A stretch of 64,000 nt of DNA, taken from the NCBI GenBank assembly GCA_049840935.1, contig JASGJA010000007.1, forward strand, positions 62,001 to 126,000. The letters are read 5' to 3'. This stretch comes from Mesorhizobium_G sp049840935 (lineage in GTDB: Bacteria; Pseudomonadota; Alphaproteobacteria; Rhizobiales; Rhizobiaceae). The position numbers and the translations under genes were made by a program. The notes under the pieces were generated by a model, which worked only from the letters and a program-made list of their open reading frames with translations, ran no database searches and was not told the origin of the DNA. This document shows, one piece after another, positions 1 through 10,641 of the stretch; position 1 is the first letter of the stretch, and every line of letters begins with the position of its first letter.

Positions 1-523
1 TATTGATGAAACCGACCAGCGTCATGATTCCCGCCGCGCGCGCCGCGCGTGCAGGCTCATCCATCGCACGCGTCAGGGCAATAATGCCGAGATAGATCAG
101 GAATAATACAAACACCGACGTCAGCCGCGCATCCCAGACCCACCACGTTCCCCACATGGGCTTGCCCCAGATGGAACCGGTAATCAGCGCAAGCGCGGTA
201 AATGTCGCGCCAATGGGTGCAGCGGATTTCAGCGCCACGTCAGCCAGCGGGTGCCGCCAGACGAGCGTACCGAGCGCCGCAACCGACATGATCGTGTAGC
301 ACATCATGGACAGCCACGCGAAAGGCACATGGATATACATAATGCGAACCGTGGTGCCTTGCTGATAATCCTCCGGCGCTGCGAAGCTCATGTAAAGCCC
401 GACCGCAAGCACAATCAACGTCAGTACCGCCAGCCAAGAAACCAGCCGGTCCGCCAGCGCAATAAAGCGCGTCGGATTGGCGAGATCGGAGATTTTTCGC
501 GCCGGGGCTGCGGTTTCAGACAT
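1..523 (-). CDS. ccmC: Heme exporter protein CcmC (N-terminal part, cut by window edge)
   Basis: Inner-membrane heme-handling protein of the system I cytochrome c maturation pathway; CcmC passes heme to CcmE. Reading back from an ATG at 521-523, the open frame runs off the window start and gives about 174 residues. It contains hydrophobic helices and the tryptophan-rich WGTWWVWDARLTS segment that binds heme in this family; the full protein is usually near 250 residues, so the C-terminal third is missing. The gene lies downstream of ccmA, ccmB and an ACT-domain gene on the same strand, as expected for a ccm operon. Identity is secure from the WWVWD signature and the neighbours. Confidence 0.93.
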   Translation of the reverse strand, partial: MSETAAPARKISDLANPTRFIALADRLVSWLAVLTLIVLAVGLYMSFAAPEDYQQGTTVRIMYIHVPFAWLSMMCYTIMSVAALGTLVWRHPLADVALKSAAPIGATFTALALITGSIWGKPMWGTWWVWDARLTSVFVLFLIYLGIIALTRAMDEPARAARAAGIMTLVGFIN

Positions 524-578
524 GGCTAGCTCAATAAACGTAGCGATTGTGGCGCGCAATTGACCTTTCTGACGCGCA

Positions 579-992
579 TCAGATAGCGTGCTCACGTGCA
601 AGCGACTGGAGGAGCGCAAACGCTTCCTCCGCTCGCTCTTCAGGCACAAATAAGTGATCGTGATAAAACGCCGAAACGGGATTCACACCCATACCCGCTT
701 CCGCAAGTCGGGCAGTAATGGCTGCCAAAAAGCCAACCGCCTCCAGCGAGGAGTGAACATTCAGCGTAATCATGCGACAGCGGAAACCGTATTCTACAGC
801 CGTGGCCTCAAAATCTCCCGCCTGCGCTATGATCGTGATGCCTTCGTGCTCCCGAAAAATCATCAGCGGATTCAGACGCTCCGGCACGCTGGCCAAGGTC
901 GCAAAACCGTAGACGCCTTCATGCAGCACAGGCGTCATGCCCCCAAGCAGTTTCGAGAGATTTGTTTCGCCGTTGGTCAATCGCTCGCCCAT
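579..992 (-). CDS. ACT domain-containing protein
   Basis: A 137-residue protein with an ACT-type fold; its C-terminal half (from ITLNVHSSLEAVGFLAAIT) matches the pattern of small stand-alone ACT proteins thought to bind amino acids as regulators. The chosen ATG at 990-992 overlaps the last codons of ccmB by 16 bases, so the gene is probably translationally coupled within the ccm cluster. A longer reading into ccmB is possible but would duplicate ccmB sequence in another frame. Ligand and target are unknown. It has no obvious catalytic residues. Confidence 0.75.
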   Translation of the reverse strand: MGERLTNGETNLSKLLGGMTPVLHEGVYGFATLASVPERLNPLMIFREHEGITIIAQAGDFEATAVEYGFRCRMITLNVHSSLEAVGFLAAITARLAEAGMGVNPVSAFYHDHLFVPEERAEEAFALLQSLAREHAI

Positions 993-1633
993 CTCAATGA
1001 AAGTGCTGCCGCTACCGGCCCAACCACTGCAAGAAACAACGTCAGCGCCGACAGCATCAGGAAAGGCGGCAGAAACGGATCTGGCTCCGCAACTGCGCCG
1101 TAGCTTGCCGAAACACCGAAGATCAGTACGGGTATAACCAGCGGCAGAATGAGCACCGAGATCAGCACGCCACCGCGTGGCAGCGCAACAGCCACCGCCG
1201 CACCTGCCGCTCCAATAAATGTAATCGCAGGCGTGCCCGCCAGCAGTGTTAGCGTGGTCGCGCCGATGCCTGTTGGCGTCATGTTCATCAGCACGCCGAG
1301 CAACGGCGCAGCAATCACCAGCGGCAGCACACCTGTTACCCAATGCGCGAGGCACTTGGTTATCACGGCCAACACGAACGAAAATCGGTCCGTCGCCAGA
1401 ATGAGCAGGTCGAGCGAACCATCCTCCCTATCCGCCTGAAACAGCCGATCAAGGCCGAGCAGACTGGCGAGCAGCGCGCCGATCCAAAGGATCGCTGGGC
1501 CGATACGCGCCAGCAAATTCAGGTCCGGGCCAATTGCAAAAGGCACGGTGGCAATCACAGCGAGAAAGAACAGCACGCCGGTCAGCGCCCCGCCGCCTGC
1601 ACGTACACCCAGCCGAACCTCACGCAGAAACAA
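977..1633 (-). CDS. ccmB: Heme exporter protein CcmB
   Basis: Membrane subunit of the CcmAB ABC transporter, which with CcmC and CcmD drives release of heme-loaded CcmE. The 218-residue protein is highly hydrophobic, with about six predicted membrane segments, and carries the family's N-terminal pattern FLREVRLGVRAGGGALTGVL. As written the frame can only start at TTG (1631-1633), because an in-frame TAG lies two codons upstream. An ATG at 1641-1643 would give a typical MLALFLRE start if one T were removed from the CTTGTTT run, and a GGAAA motif precedes that ATG. So either a TTG start or a one-base insertion is possible. It follows ccmA on the same strand. Confidence 0.9.
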   Translation of the reverse strand: MFLREVRLGVRAGGGALTGVLFFLAVIATVPFAIGPDLNLLARIGPAILWIGALLASLLGLDRLFQADREDGSLDLLILATDRFSFVLAVITKCLAHWVTGVLPLVIAAPLLGVLMNMTPTGIGATTLTLLAGTPAITFIGAAGAAVAVALPRGGVLISVLILPLVIPVLIFGVSASYGAVAEPDPFLPPFLMLSALTLFLAVVGPVAAALSLRWASD

Positions 1634-1685
1634 GCGCTAGCATGAGTGGCGAATTTCCAAATATTGGGTATCTCGAAAAGATAGA

Positions 1686-1783
1686 CCCCCACCCCTTACC
1701 CCTCCCCTCAAGGGGGAGGGGGGCCGGGGAGCACAGCGTTCTTCGTCCCCCTCCCCCTTGAGGGGAGGGGTAAGGGGTGGGGG
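1686..1783. repeat. GC-rich intergenic inverted repeat between ccmA and ccmB
   Basis: Two 37-base arms (1686-1722 and 1747-1783) are perfect reverse complements separated by 24 bases. Each arm is itself built of C- and G-runs around CCCCTCAAGGGG. It resembles the dispersed palindromic intergenic elements of Rhizobiales. It would form a very stable hairpin in the ccmA-ccmB transcript. Confidence 0.8.
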
Positions 1784-1815
1784 TAATGGCTGGCACCGCA
1801 TCGAACCCGTCAGCA

Positions 1816-2415
1816 TCACGCACCCATCCTCAATTCCGCTGCGCCTTCCAGTCCAAGGGGATGATGCGTTGCGGCAATAATCATGCCGCCGTCGCCGAGG
1901 TGCGCACGCATAAGCTCCGCAAACTGCGTTTCAGATGCCTTGTCCAACCCCGCTGTCGGCTCATCAAGCAGCCAGACGGGCCGGTAAGAAACCAGCAGCT
2001 TGGCAATTGCCGCCCGGCGCTTCTGTCCGGTCGATAAATATCCGAATGGTAGATGCCCAATATCCGCTAAGCCTACCATCTCCAGCGCTTCCACGATCTC
2101 AAGATGCGCGCTACCTGAAAACTCTCGCCAGAAGCGCAGATTTTCCTCCACAGTCAGCGCCGTTTTCATCGCATTTTGGTGTCCGAGATAGTGGCAAGCA
2201 CCGCCCACCTCATCGAACTCGGCATCGCCATCGAAGCGCACGCGGCCAGCCGCCAGCGGTAACAGCCCGGCTACCGCGCGCAGCAGGGTGGATTTTCCGG
2301 CTCCGTTGGGCCCAGTAACAACCAACCCTTCGCCCTCACGCAGCACAAAGTTGATGTCCGAGAACACCAGTTCCCCGCCTCGTTCAGCGGCCAGATTCTC
2401 GGCCTCAAGCAGCAT
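1816..2415 (-). CDS. ccmA: Heme ABC exporter ATP-binding protein CcmA
   Basis: ATPase subunit of the CcmAB cytochrome c maturation transporter, acting on the cytoplasmic face of the inner membrane. The 199-residue protein shows all ABC motifs: Walker A GPNGAGKST near residue 35, the signature LSTGQKRR near residue 126 and Walker B VWLLDEPTAGLD near residue 146, followed by the switch histidine in AATHHPLG. It starts at an ATG (2413-2415) and is the first gene of the minus-strand ccm cluster; ccmB follows across a long GC-rich palindrome. Length fits the short CcmA family. Confidence 0.93.
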   Translation of the reverse strand: MLLEAENLAAERGGELVFSDINFVLREGEGLVVTGPNGAGKSTLLRAVAGLLPLAAGRVRFDGDAEFDEVGGACHYLGHQNAMKTALTVEENLRFWREFSGSAHLEIVEALEMVGLADIGHLPFGYLSTGQKRRAAIAKLLVSYRPVWLLDEPTAGLDKASETQFAELMRAHLGDGGMIIAATHHPLGLEGAAELRMGA

Positions 2416-2702
2416 TACCTCTCCTTCGCCGAAAGTCTGATCCGATTCGATGTGCGGCGCAGCAAAATTGGCAAAACTCTGTCTAGAACTATTCTACAAA
2501 TTTCTCTATATGCGAGGAACCAACTCCAGCGGCCGGAGAAGGCAAACGAAATTTGCGCCGAACCAACGCACGCGCCGCCTTTACCGGCTCGGGTTGCTTG
2601 GGAGCGGACAGCGGAAATGGCCGTACCCGCACCTTTGCGCGTGATTGCATGCCATCGGAGTCCGTTCCCTTTCAGGCTGAACAGACTAAGGATGTATCGC
2701 AC

Positions 2703-5394
<2,692 letters not shown>

Positions 5395-5420
5395 TTTTAC
5401 GCGACGGTCAACACATCGTC

Positions 5421-5468
5421 CTTCTCCCCGTTCACGGGGAGAAGGTGGCGGCAGCCGGATGAGGGGCA
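5421..5468. repeat. Rhizobial-type intergenic palindrome downstream of acnA
   Basis: CTTCTCCCC (5421-5429) pairs with GGGGAGAAG (5436-5444), followed by a GGTGGCGGCAGCCGGATGAG extension. This layout is typical of dispersed intergenic repeats in Rhizobiales. It may also help end acnA transcription. The rest of 5395-5671 shows no other gene. Confidence 0.6.
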
Positions 5469-5671
5469 GCGCAAACTTTGAAAGTTCGCGCTGCCTTTTT
5501 GTTGGCACACCAAATCCGGAACGCAGAGCCGTGGGGTCCATTCAAGAGGATTTGCTATCCAAAGCGTCTGTTCTTCCGCTGGACGCAAATTTTTCACCCC
5601 ATCGTGACTTCGCTTTGAAGTCCGGCTCTGGCACATAGCCAACGGAGAAAATTTCCAGTCTGCGACACACA

Positions 5672-6430
5672 ATGAACCTCACCTCGCTTCCAAAAGCCAT
5701 AAAGTCAGCACTCGTCGCGCTCGCAACGTGCATGATGCTTTCGGCGCCGAGTCTCGCAGGCACCGACAAGCCCGCGGGTGTCGTAGAGCTTTTCACGAGC
5801 CAAGGCTGCAATTCCTGCCCGCCTGCCGACAGCTTTTTCAATGAGCTTGTCCAGAAGGGCGATGTCATCGCGCTCGCCTATCACGTGGACTATTGGGATT
5901 ATCTCGGCTGGAAAGACACGCTCGCCAAGCCCGAACACACCGAACGCCAATATGCCTATATGCGCAGCTTTGGTGACAGGTCGATCTACACACCGCAACT
6001 CGTCGTCAATGGGCGCGAGGACTTCATGGGCGGCGACCGCAAATCCGTCGAAAACGGTCTTAATTCGCTGAACAGCAAGGGCGAAGGCATGGTGGTGAAC
6101 CTCACTGTGTCTGAAACGAAAGACAGCATCATCATCAAGGTGGGCGCAACGACGCAGCCTGCCGCTGAGGCAAATTTGATGCTGGTCTATTTCGAGCCGC
6201 CCAAAGCCATCGACATCGAAAAGGGAGAGAATGTCGGTCGCAAGGCCATATATCTTAACGCCGTGACCGGAGTCCGCGCTGCCGGCGTCTGGCACGGCAA
6301 GGCTGCGGAGTTCGAGCTCCCCAAAAGTGAATTTGAAAGCAAGGGCGGCTGCGCCGCACTTCTGCAAGGCGCTACAGAAGATGGAAAGCTAGGCCCAATT
6401 TTGGGCGCAACGCTGGTTCGACACCCCTAA
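5672..6430 (+). CDS. DUF1223 family thioredoxin-like secreted protein
   Basis: A 252-residue protein of the DUF1223 family. Residues 1-29 form a Sec signal peptide (basic start, hydrophobic core, cleavage after PSLAG), so it is probably periplasmic. The mature N-terminus has VELFTSQGCNSCPPAD, a thioredoxin-like CxxC centre, followed by the family pattern ALAYHVDYWDYLGWKD. No reaction is established for the family; a redox role is inferred from the CNSC site. The downstream acnA-DUF1223-DUF2794 order recurs in Hyphomicrobiales. It appears to be transcribed alone, with no close upstream partner. Confidence 0.85.
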   Translation: MNLTSLPKAIKSALVALATCMMLSAPSLAGTDKPAGVVELFTSQGCNSCPPADSFFNELVQKGDVIALAYHVDYWDYLGWKDTLAKPEHTERQYAYMRSFGDRSIYTPQLVVNGREDFMGGDRKSVENGLNSLNSKGEGMVVNLTVSETKDSIIIKVGATTQPAAEANLMLVYFEPPKAIDIEKGENVGRKAIYLNAVTGVRAAGVWHGKAAEFELPKSEFESKGGCAALLQGATEDGKLGPILGATLVRHP

Positions 6431-6432
6431 AC

Positions 6433-6477
6433 GACCAGCAAAAAACAAAAACCGGCGCAGCCAATGGGCTTGCCGGT
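6433..6477 (-). terminator. Intrinsic terminator of the candidate small RNA
   Basis: ACCGGC (6451-6456) pairs with GCCGGT (6472-6477), extended by AGCC/GGCT inside. On the minus strand the hairpin is followed by TTTTTGTTTTTT. The T-run lies on the minus-strand side, so it terminates minus-strand transcription. Confidence 0.75.
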
Positions 6478-6585
6478 CAGAAAATCCCGAACTTTGCGGG
6501 AGTAGCCTGATTCGATCCGGTAAGGCTCGTGGGCGGGGGGCTTGGGGTTACGAGCAAAACCGGACCGAACCGTCTCAGGCAACAG
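6438..6585 (-). ncRNA. Candidate structured small RNA on the minus strand
   Basis: Reading the minus strand, nested pairings are visible: GCCTGA (6575-6580) with TCAGGC (6505-6510), CCGGACC (6560-6566) with GATCCGG (6514-6520), and ACGAGC (6550-6555) with GCTCGT (6525-6530). A short CCCG/CGGG hairpin (6486-6500) follows, then an intrinsic terminator with a T-rich tail (6433-6477). No convincing protein overlaps it; a 94-codon minus frame here lacks family features. The arrangement fits a roughly 150-nt trans-acting RNA. I could not assign it to 6S or any named family. Confidence 0.5.
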
Positions 6586-6780
6586 CAACACCGTCGATTT
6601 TATTTGGGGCATCAACTTGGATAAATTGCGGCAACAATGTGTTGAATGATCACCAATCGTTACAAAGTATTTCAACGTGTGATCGAAAAACGCCCGTACA
6701 TCAGGCCACATTTACCACTAACTCTTGCATTTCTTTAATGAAAAGGCGACCCTGTACCACCGTTATCAAAGGGAATCTGA

Positions 6781-7167
6781 ATGACGGAGCGCGGAACCGG
6801 ATCGAAGGGCGAGGACGAGTCGGCAATACTCATCCCTTTTCCGGGAACAAAGCAGCAGAAGATGCTGCACCCGGTCTCATTCGAGCGTCGCGAACTTGAA
6901 ACCATTCTGCGTTTATATGGACGTATGGTCGCCGCGAATGAATGGCGCGACTATGCGATCGACCACACGCCGGACCGGGCCGTTTTCTCCGTTTTCCGGC
7001 GCGCGAGCGAAACACCTTTGTTCCAGATCGTCAAAAATCCGGCGCTCGCGCGCAAGCAAGGCGCCTTTGCCGTCTTCACCGGCACGGGTCAGGTGCTCAA
7101 GCGCGGTCAGGAACTGGCGCGAGTACTCGGCGTATTCGACAAGAAGCTGCGCCTGATTGAAGGCTGA
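6781..7167 (+). CDS. DUF2794 domain-containing protein
   Basis: A 128-residue cytoplasmic protein of the DUF2794 family, which is restricted to Alphaproteobacteria. Core segments include VSFERRELETILRLYGRMV and the conserved WRDYAIDHTPDRAVFSVFRR. Function is unknown. The ATG at 6781 gives the expected family length. The stop overlaps or abuts the start of the DUF445 gene, so the two are probably co-transcribed. Confidence 0.85.
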   Translation: MTERGTGSKGEDESAILIPFPGTKQQKMLHPVSFERRELETILRLYGRMVAANEWRDYAIDHTPDRAVFSVFRRASETPLFQIVKNPALARKQGAFAVFTGTGQVLKRGQELARVLGVFDKKLRLIEG

Positions 7168-7171
7168 GCCT

Positions 7172-8446
7172 GTGCCTGCTCCTTTGACCGCCAGCGCGGA
7201 GTCGCAAAAGGTCGCTGCGCTTCGCCGTACCAAATTCGTCGCGACGTCCGCTCTCGTCCTTTGCGTGGCCGTGTTCGCCGCCGCGAAGCTGCTGGAAACC
7301 AGCTATCCCTGGCTCGCCTATGTTGCAGCATTCGCGGAGGCCGCGACCATCGGCGGTCTGGCCGACTGGTATGCCGTTGTCGCGCTGTTCAAGCGCCCAC
7401 TCGGTCTGCCCATCCCGCACACGGCGATCATCCCGGAAAACCGCGAGCGAATTGCCGATAATCTTGGCCGCTTCATCGAAACAAACTTCCTGTCCGAAGG
7501 GCCGGTCCGCGAAAAGTTGAACGAGGTTGATTTCGCAAGCCTCGTCGCTGACTGGTTGTCCGATCCTCAACGCTCGCAGGGGTTGTCACGATTCGTAGCG
7601 CGTCTTGTGCCGAAGACGCTTGCGGCTGTCGATCAATCCGGGCTACGCGGCTTTGTCACCCAGCGCGTGGTGGAGCAGGTGAACAGGATCGAGGTTGCGC
7701 CCCTCGCCGCAGATTTTCTCGCCGCCTTCACGGAAGACCGCAAACACCAGAAAATCTTCGACGAACTCACGCGCGCTATCGAACGCTTCCTGAAAGACGA
7801 AACCGCGCTGGAGACATTGCGCGACAAAATCCGCGCCGAACTGCCAAGTGTGTTCAACCTGTTTCGCGCCGACGCCTATCTTCTCAAACGCATCGTCAAT
7901 TCGGCTGGCAATCTTCTGGAGCAGGCTCGCAAAGACAAGAACCATCCGTTGCGTCACGAATTCGACGCCTTTTTCGCAGGCTTTATAAACCGGCTGCGCA
8001 ACTCAAAAGATTACGCTCGCCGCGCCGAGCGCATGAAGCAGGATTTGCTGGCCCGTCCGCAGTTTCGCGAACTGGCCGACGATATGTGGGCTAGCTTCAA
8101 GCACTTCATCGAGCAGGATTCGCAGGCCGAGAATTCGCTCACGCGCAAACATCTGTCCGGCATGTTCGTGGAAATCGGCAGGCATCTGGCCGAAGACCCC
8201 GCCATCCGTGCCGACATGAATCAGGGATTTGTCGTTGCGCTCGCCTCCTTCGTCGAAAGCCCGAAGAGCGGCGTTTCGGCCTTCATCGCAGATCAGGTGA
8301 AGCGCTGGGATTTGGTGCAGCTAACCCGCATCATCGAAATCAATATCGGTCGCGACCTGCAATATATACGCTTCAACGGCATGGCGATTGGCGGCTTGGC
8401 CGGTCTCGCACTTTATATTTTCGAACGACTGTTTCTCACGAATTGA
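7172..8446 (+). CDS. DUF445 family membrane protein (YjiN-like)
   Basis: A protein of about 424 residues in the DUF445 family. An N-terminal hydrophobic region (VATSALVLCVAVFAAAKLL and AYVAAFAEAATIGGLADWYA) is followed by a long charged helical domain and a C-terminal membrane helix (IGGLAGLALYIFERLF). The ADWYAVVALFKRPLGLPIPH stretch is the family hallmark. The frame is open from a TTG at 7157, but GTG at 7172 has a GAAGG motif eight bases upstream and is preferred. Function is not established. It forms a unit with the DUF2794 gene. Confidence 0.85.
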   Translation: MPAPLTASAESQKVAALRRTKFVATSALVLCVAVFAAAKLLETSYPWLAYVAAFAEAATIGGLADWYAVVALFKRPLGLPIPHTAIIPENRERIADNLGRFIETNFLSEGPVREKLNEVDFASLVADWLSDPQRSQGLSRFVARLVPKTLAAVDQSGLRGFVTQRVVEQVNRIEVAPLAADFLAAFTEDRKHQKIFDELTRAIERFLKDETALETLRDKIRAELPSVFNLFRADAYLLKRIVNSAGNLLEQARKDKNHPLRHEFDAFFAGFINRLRNSKDYARRAERMKQDLLARPQFRELADDMWASFKHFIEQDSQAENSLTRKHLSGMFVEIGRHLAEDPAIRADMNQGFVVALASFVESPKSGVSAFIADQVKRWDLVQLTRIIEINIGRDLQYIRFNGMAIGGLAGLALYIFERLFLTN

Positions 8447-8494
8447 CCGCGCCGAGCTTTGGCATATTCTCAATGAAAACAACGGGAGGATGAA

Positions 8495-8929
8495 ATGGCT
8501 AAGCAACCTGAAATGCCCGATTTCATGGAAATGTTCTCCAAGTTCGGCAAAGACCTGAAAATGCCTGCCGTCGATGTGGAGGAGATTCTCGCGCACCACC
8601 GCAAAAACCTTGAAGCGCTGCAGAAAGCAGCATCTGCCGGAGCCGCAGGCGCAAGCTCGGTCATGGCGAAACAGCGCGAGGCGCTTCAGGACGGAATGCG
8701 CGACATAACCGACATGGTGCAAAACTTGCGCACCAGCGGCGCAGCACAGGAAGCGATCACCAAGCACACGGAATTCGCTCGCAAGTCATTTGAAGCTGCG
8801 GTGCGCCATGCTGGCGAGGTTGGCGAAATCGTCAAAAAGTCAGGAGAGGAATCGACCGAGATTCTCCGCGACCGCATCAAAGCCGCGATGGAAGAAATCC
8901 GCGAGGCTTACGAAAAGCGCATAGGCTGA
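8495..8929 (+). CDS. Phasin-like protein
   Basis: A 144-residue, almost entirely helical, amphipathic protein with the pattern of phasin proteins that coat polyhydroxyalkanoate granules: short Met/Pro-rich start, then repeated heptad-like helices with KNLEALQKAASAGAAGASSV and a C-terminal ESTEILRDRIKAAMEEI. The start follows a strong GGGAGGA site at 8483-8489. No polymer synthase gene lies nearby, so the granule role is inferred from family resemblance only. It stands as a single gene before a palindromic repeat. Confidence 0.7.
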   Translation: MAKQPEMPDFMEMFSKFGKDLKMPAVDVEEILAHHRKNLEALQKAASAGAAGASSVMAKQREALQDGMRDITDMVQNLRTSGAAQEAITKHTEFARKSFEAAVRHAGEVGEIVKKSGEESTEILRDRIKAAMEEIREAYEKRIG

Positions 8930-8970
8930 GCCAGTCCTGCTTTACGCAACGCACAAACTCCAAATCCGCC

Positions 8971-8993
8971 ATCCTCGGGCTTGCCCCGAGGAT
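8971..8993. repeat. Intergenic palindrome between convergent genes
   Basis: ATCCTCGGG (8971-8979) pairs with CCCGAGGAT (8985-8993) around a five-base loop. This motif is a common dispersed intergenic repeat in Rhizobiales. Its place between convergent genes suggests it may act as a bidirectional terminator, although it has no T-run. Confidence 0.55.
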
Positions 8994-9009
8994 CGGCAAC
9001 TTTGGCTAT

Positions 9010-9585
9010 TTACCCCCTGCCGCCTGTTGCACGATAGATCCGCTCCGGCACGGACTTAGGATCGGGCGAACCTTGGTTGCCGCCGTTCATTTCAAGCTGC
9101 ATGAAAACAGTATCCAGCCAGCGCTCGTGCTTGTAGCCCGAACCTTGCATCAATCCGCAATGGCGGAAGCCAAGCCGTTCGTGCAACCGCACTGACGGGC
9201 TATCGGCATGACCGTCCCCTATCACCGCGACAAGCTGGCGATAGCCATCCGCCTTGCACGCTGCAATAAGCGCCTGCATGAGCGCCTTACCCACGCCTTT
9301 GCCTTTCGATTCGGGCGCAATGTAAATCGAATCCTCTACGATGAACCGGTACGCTGGCCGTGCACGGAATGGTCCGGCATAGGCATAGCCAAGCACCCGA
9401 CCATTCTCTTCCGCTACGAAATAAGGATATGAACTTTCGCGCAGGCTTCTATAGCGCTGTGTCATCTCATCCAGCGTTGGCGGCTCAAGTTCATAAGTCG
9501 CGGCGCCATGCAGCACCGCATCCTCATAGATCTCTGTTATCGCTGGAAGGTCGGCCTCAGTCGTATCGCGAATCGTAACGCTCAT
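9010..9585 (-). CDS. GNAT family N-acetyltransferase (phosphinothricin acetyltransferase-like)
   Basis: Acetyl-CoA-dependent N-acetyltransferase, 191 residues. The MSVTIRD start (ATG at 9583-9585) was preferred to an upstream in-frame ATG at 9625-9627 because family proteins begin here. The N-terminal IYEDAVLHGAATYELEPPT and the acetyl-CoA loop APESKGKGVGKALMQALI are typical of the Pat/YwnH group, as is LGFRHCGLMQGSGYKHERW near the end. These enzymes acetylate small amines such as methionine sulfone or phosphinothricin; the substrate here is unknown. It is followed downstream by the convergent phasin-like gene. Confidence 0.85.
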   Translation of the reverse strand: MSVTIRDTTEADLPAITEIYEDAVLHGAATYELEPPTLDEMTQRYRSLRESSYPYFVAEENGRVLGYAYAGPFRARPAYRFIVEDSIYIAPESKGKGVGKALMQALIAACKADGYRQLVAVIGDGHADSPSVRLHERLGFRHCGLMQGSGYKHERWLDTVFMQLEMNGGNQGSPDPKSVPERIYRATGGRG

Positions 9586-9624
9586 TGTCCCCTCGGCGTT
9601 GCCTGACCTAGCAATACGACCAAA

Positions 9625-9650
9625 CAAAAAGGGCGGCCAGAGAGCCGCCC
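9625..9650 (-). terminator. Intrinsic terminator after the Bax-inhibitor gene
   Basis: GGGCGGC (9631-9637) pairs with GCCGCCC (9644-9650) and is followed on the minus strand by TTTTTG. It lies 25 bases beyond the stop of the gene ending at 9675. Confidence 0.85.
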
Positions 9651-9674
9651 TTCGATTTCTTATGCCAGACCTGC

Positions 9675-10451
9675 TTATTCGCGGTTGCCCATAAAATGCA
9701 GCAGGAAGGTGAACAGGTTGATGAAGTCGAGGTAGAGCGTCAGTGCACCCATGATCGCCTTGCGGCCTGCAACGAGCACGTCGTCACCCTCGAAATACAT
9801 TTCCTTGATCTTCTGCGTGTCGTAGGCGGTCAGGCCGGAGAACACCAGCACGCCAATCGCAGAGATAGCGAACTGGAGCGCAGACGACTGCAAGAAAATG
9901 TTCACCAGCATCGCGATTATCAGGCCGAACACGCCCATGATCAGGAACGAACCCATCGCGGTAAGGTCGCGGCGGGTCGTATAACCATAGAGCGAGAGCG
10001 CGCCGAACGCCGCTGCCGTCACGAAGAAGGTCTGCGTGATCGACTGGCTGGTGAATACCAGAAAGATCGTCGAGAGCGACGCGCCAACCAGCGCGGCATA
10101 GACCCAGAAGGTCGTCTGCGCGGCAGAAACGCTCATGCGGTCAATGCGGAACCCAAGGAAGAATACCAGACCCAGCGGAGCGAGCATGAGTACCCAACGG
10201 AGTGGTGACGTGAACACGGTGACACCGAACTGGGTCAGCATCTTGCCATTAGGCAGTGTCGCGGCCGCCGCCGAAGGGTCATTCGTCGTAGCCATCATGA
10301 TGATAGCAAACGCGGCGACGCCAGTAATGACCATCGCCACAGCCATAAGGTTGTAAACCTTGAGCATATAGGAGCGCAGACCCTGGTCGATTGCGGCATC
10401 AGTGCGCGCACCCGTACCCATCTGCGACTGATAATTTCGAAGTTCAGCCAT
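9675..10451 (-). CDS. Bax inhibitor-1/YccA family membrane protein
   Basis: An integral inner-membrane protein of the Bax inhibitor-1 family, 258 residues from the ATG at 10449-10451. The frame stays open upstream to 10622, but MAELRNYQSQMGTGARTDAA is the usual family N-terminus. Seven hydrophobic segments are visible, ending in the family C-terminus LTLYLDFINLFTFLLHFMGNRE. YccA in enterics interacts with the FtsH protease; the role here is inferred by family only. The gene stands alone, with a strong terminator just after it. Confidence 0.87.
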   Translation of the reverse strand: MAELRNYQSQMGTGARTDAAIDQGLRSYMLKVYNLMAVAMVITGVAAFAIIMMATTNDPSAAAATLPNGKMLTQFGVTVFTSPLRWVLMLAPLGLVFFLGFRIDRMSVSAAQTTFWVYAALVGASLSTIFLVFTSQSITQTFFVTAAAFGALSLYGYTTRRDLTAMGSFLIMGVFGLIIAMLVNIFLQSSALQFAISAIGVLVFSGLTAYDTQKIKEMYFEGDDVLVAGRKAIMGALTLYLDFINLFTFLLHFMGNRE

Positions 10452-10641
10452 AGTTTCCTCTGTTGCTTCCATCCCGTCGGGTGTCGGGCAACTGCCCAGG
10501 CGCCGCTGGCGGGACTCCAGCATGCCTGTCCGAAATATGATCATTCTTGAAGATAAGAACAAGACCTGTTGCGTCCTGCAATGCAGCGTGAAGCGCGATT
10601 CCGCATGAAATTTTGCTAACATTTCAGTGATGCGGAAGCTT

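Noticed and set aside
6433..6585. Naming the small RNA as 6S RNA (ssrS)
   Set aside because: A long helical RNA is suggested, but the conserved 6S central bubble could not be recognised with certainty.
6427..6711. 94-codon minus-strand protein
   Set aside because: No recognisable domain, no ribosome site, and it overlaps a better explained structured RNA with terminator.
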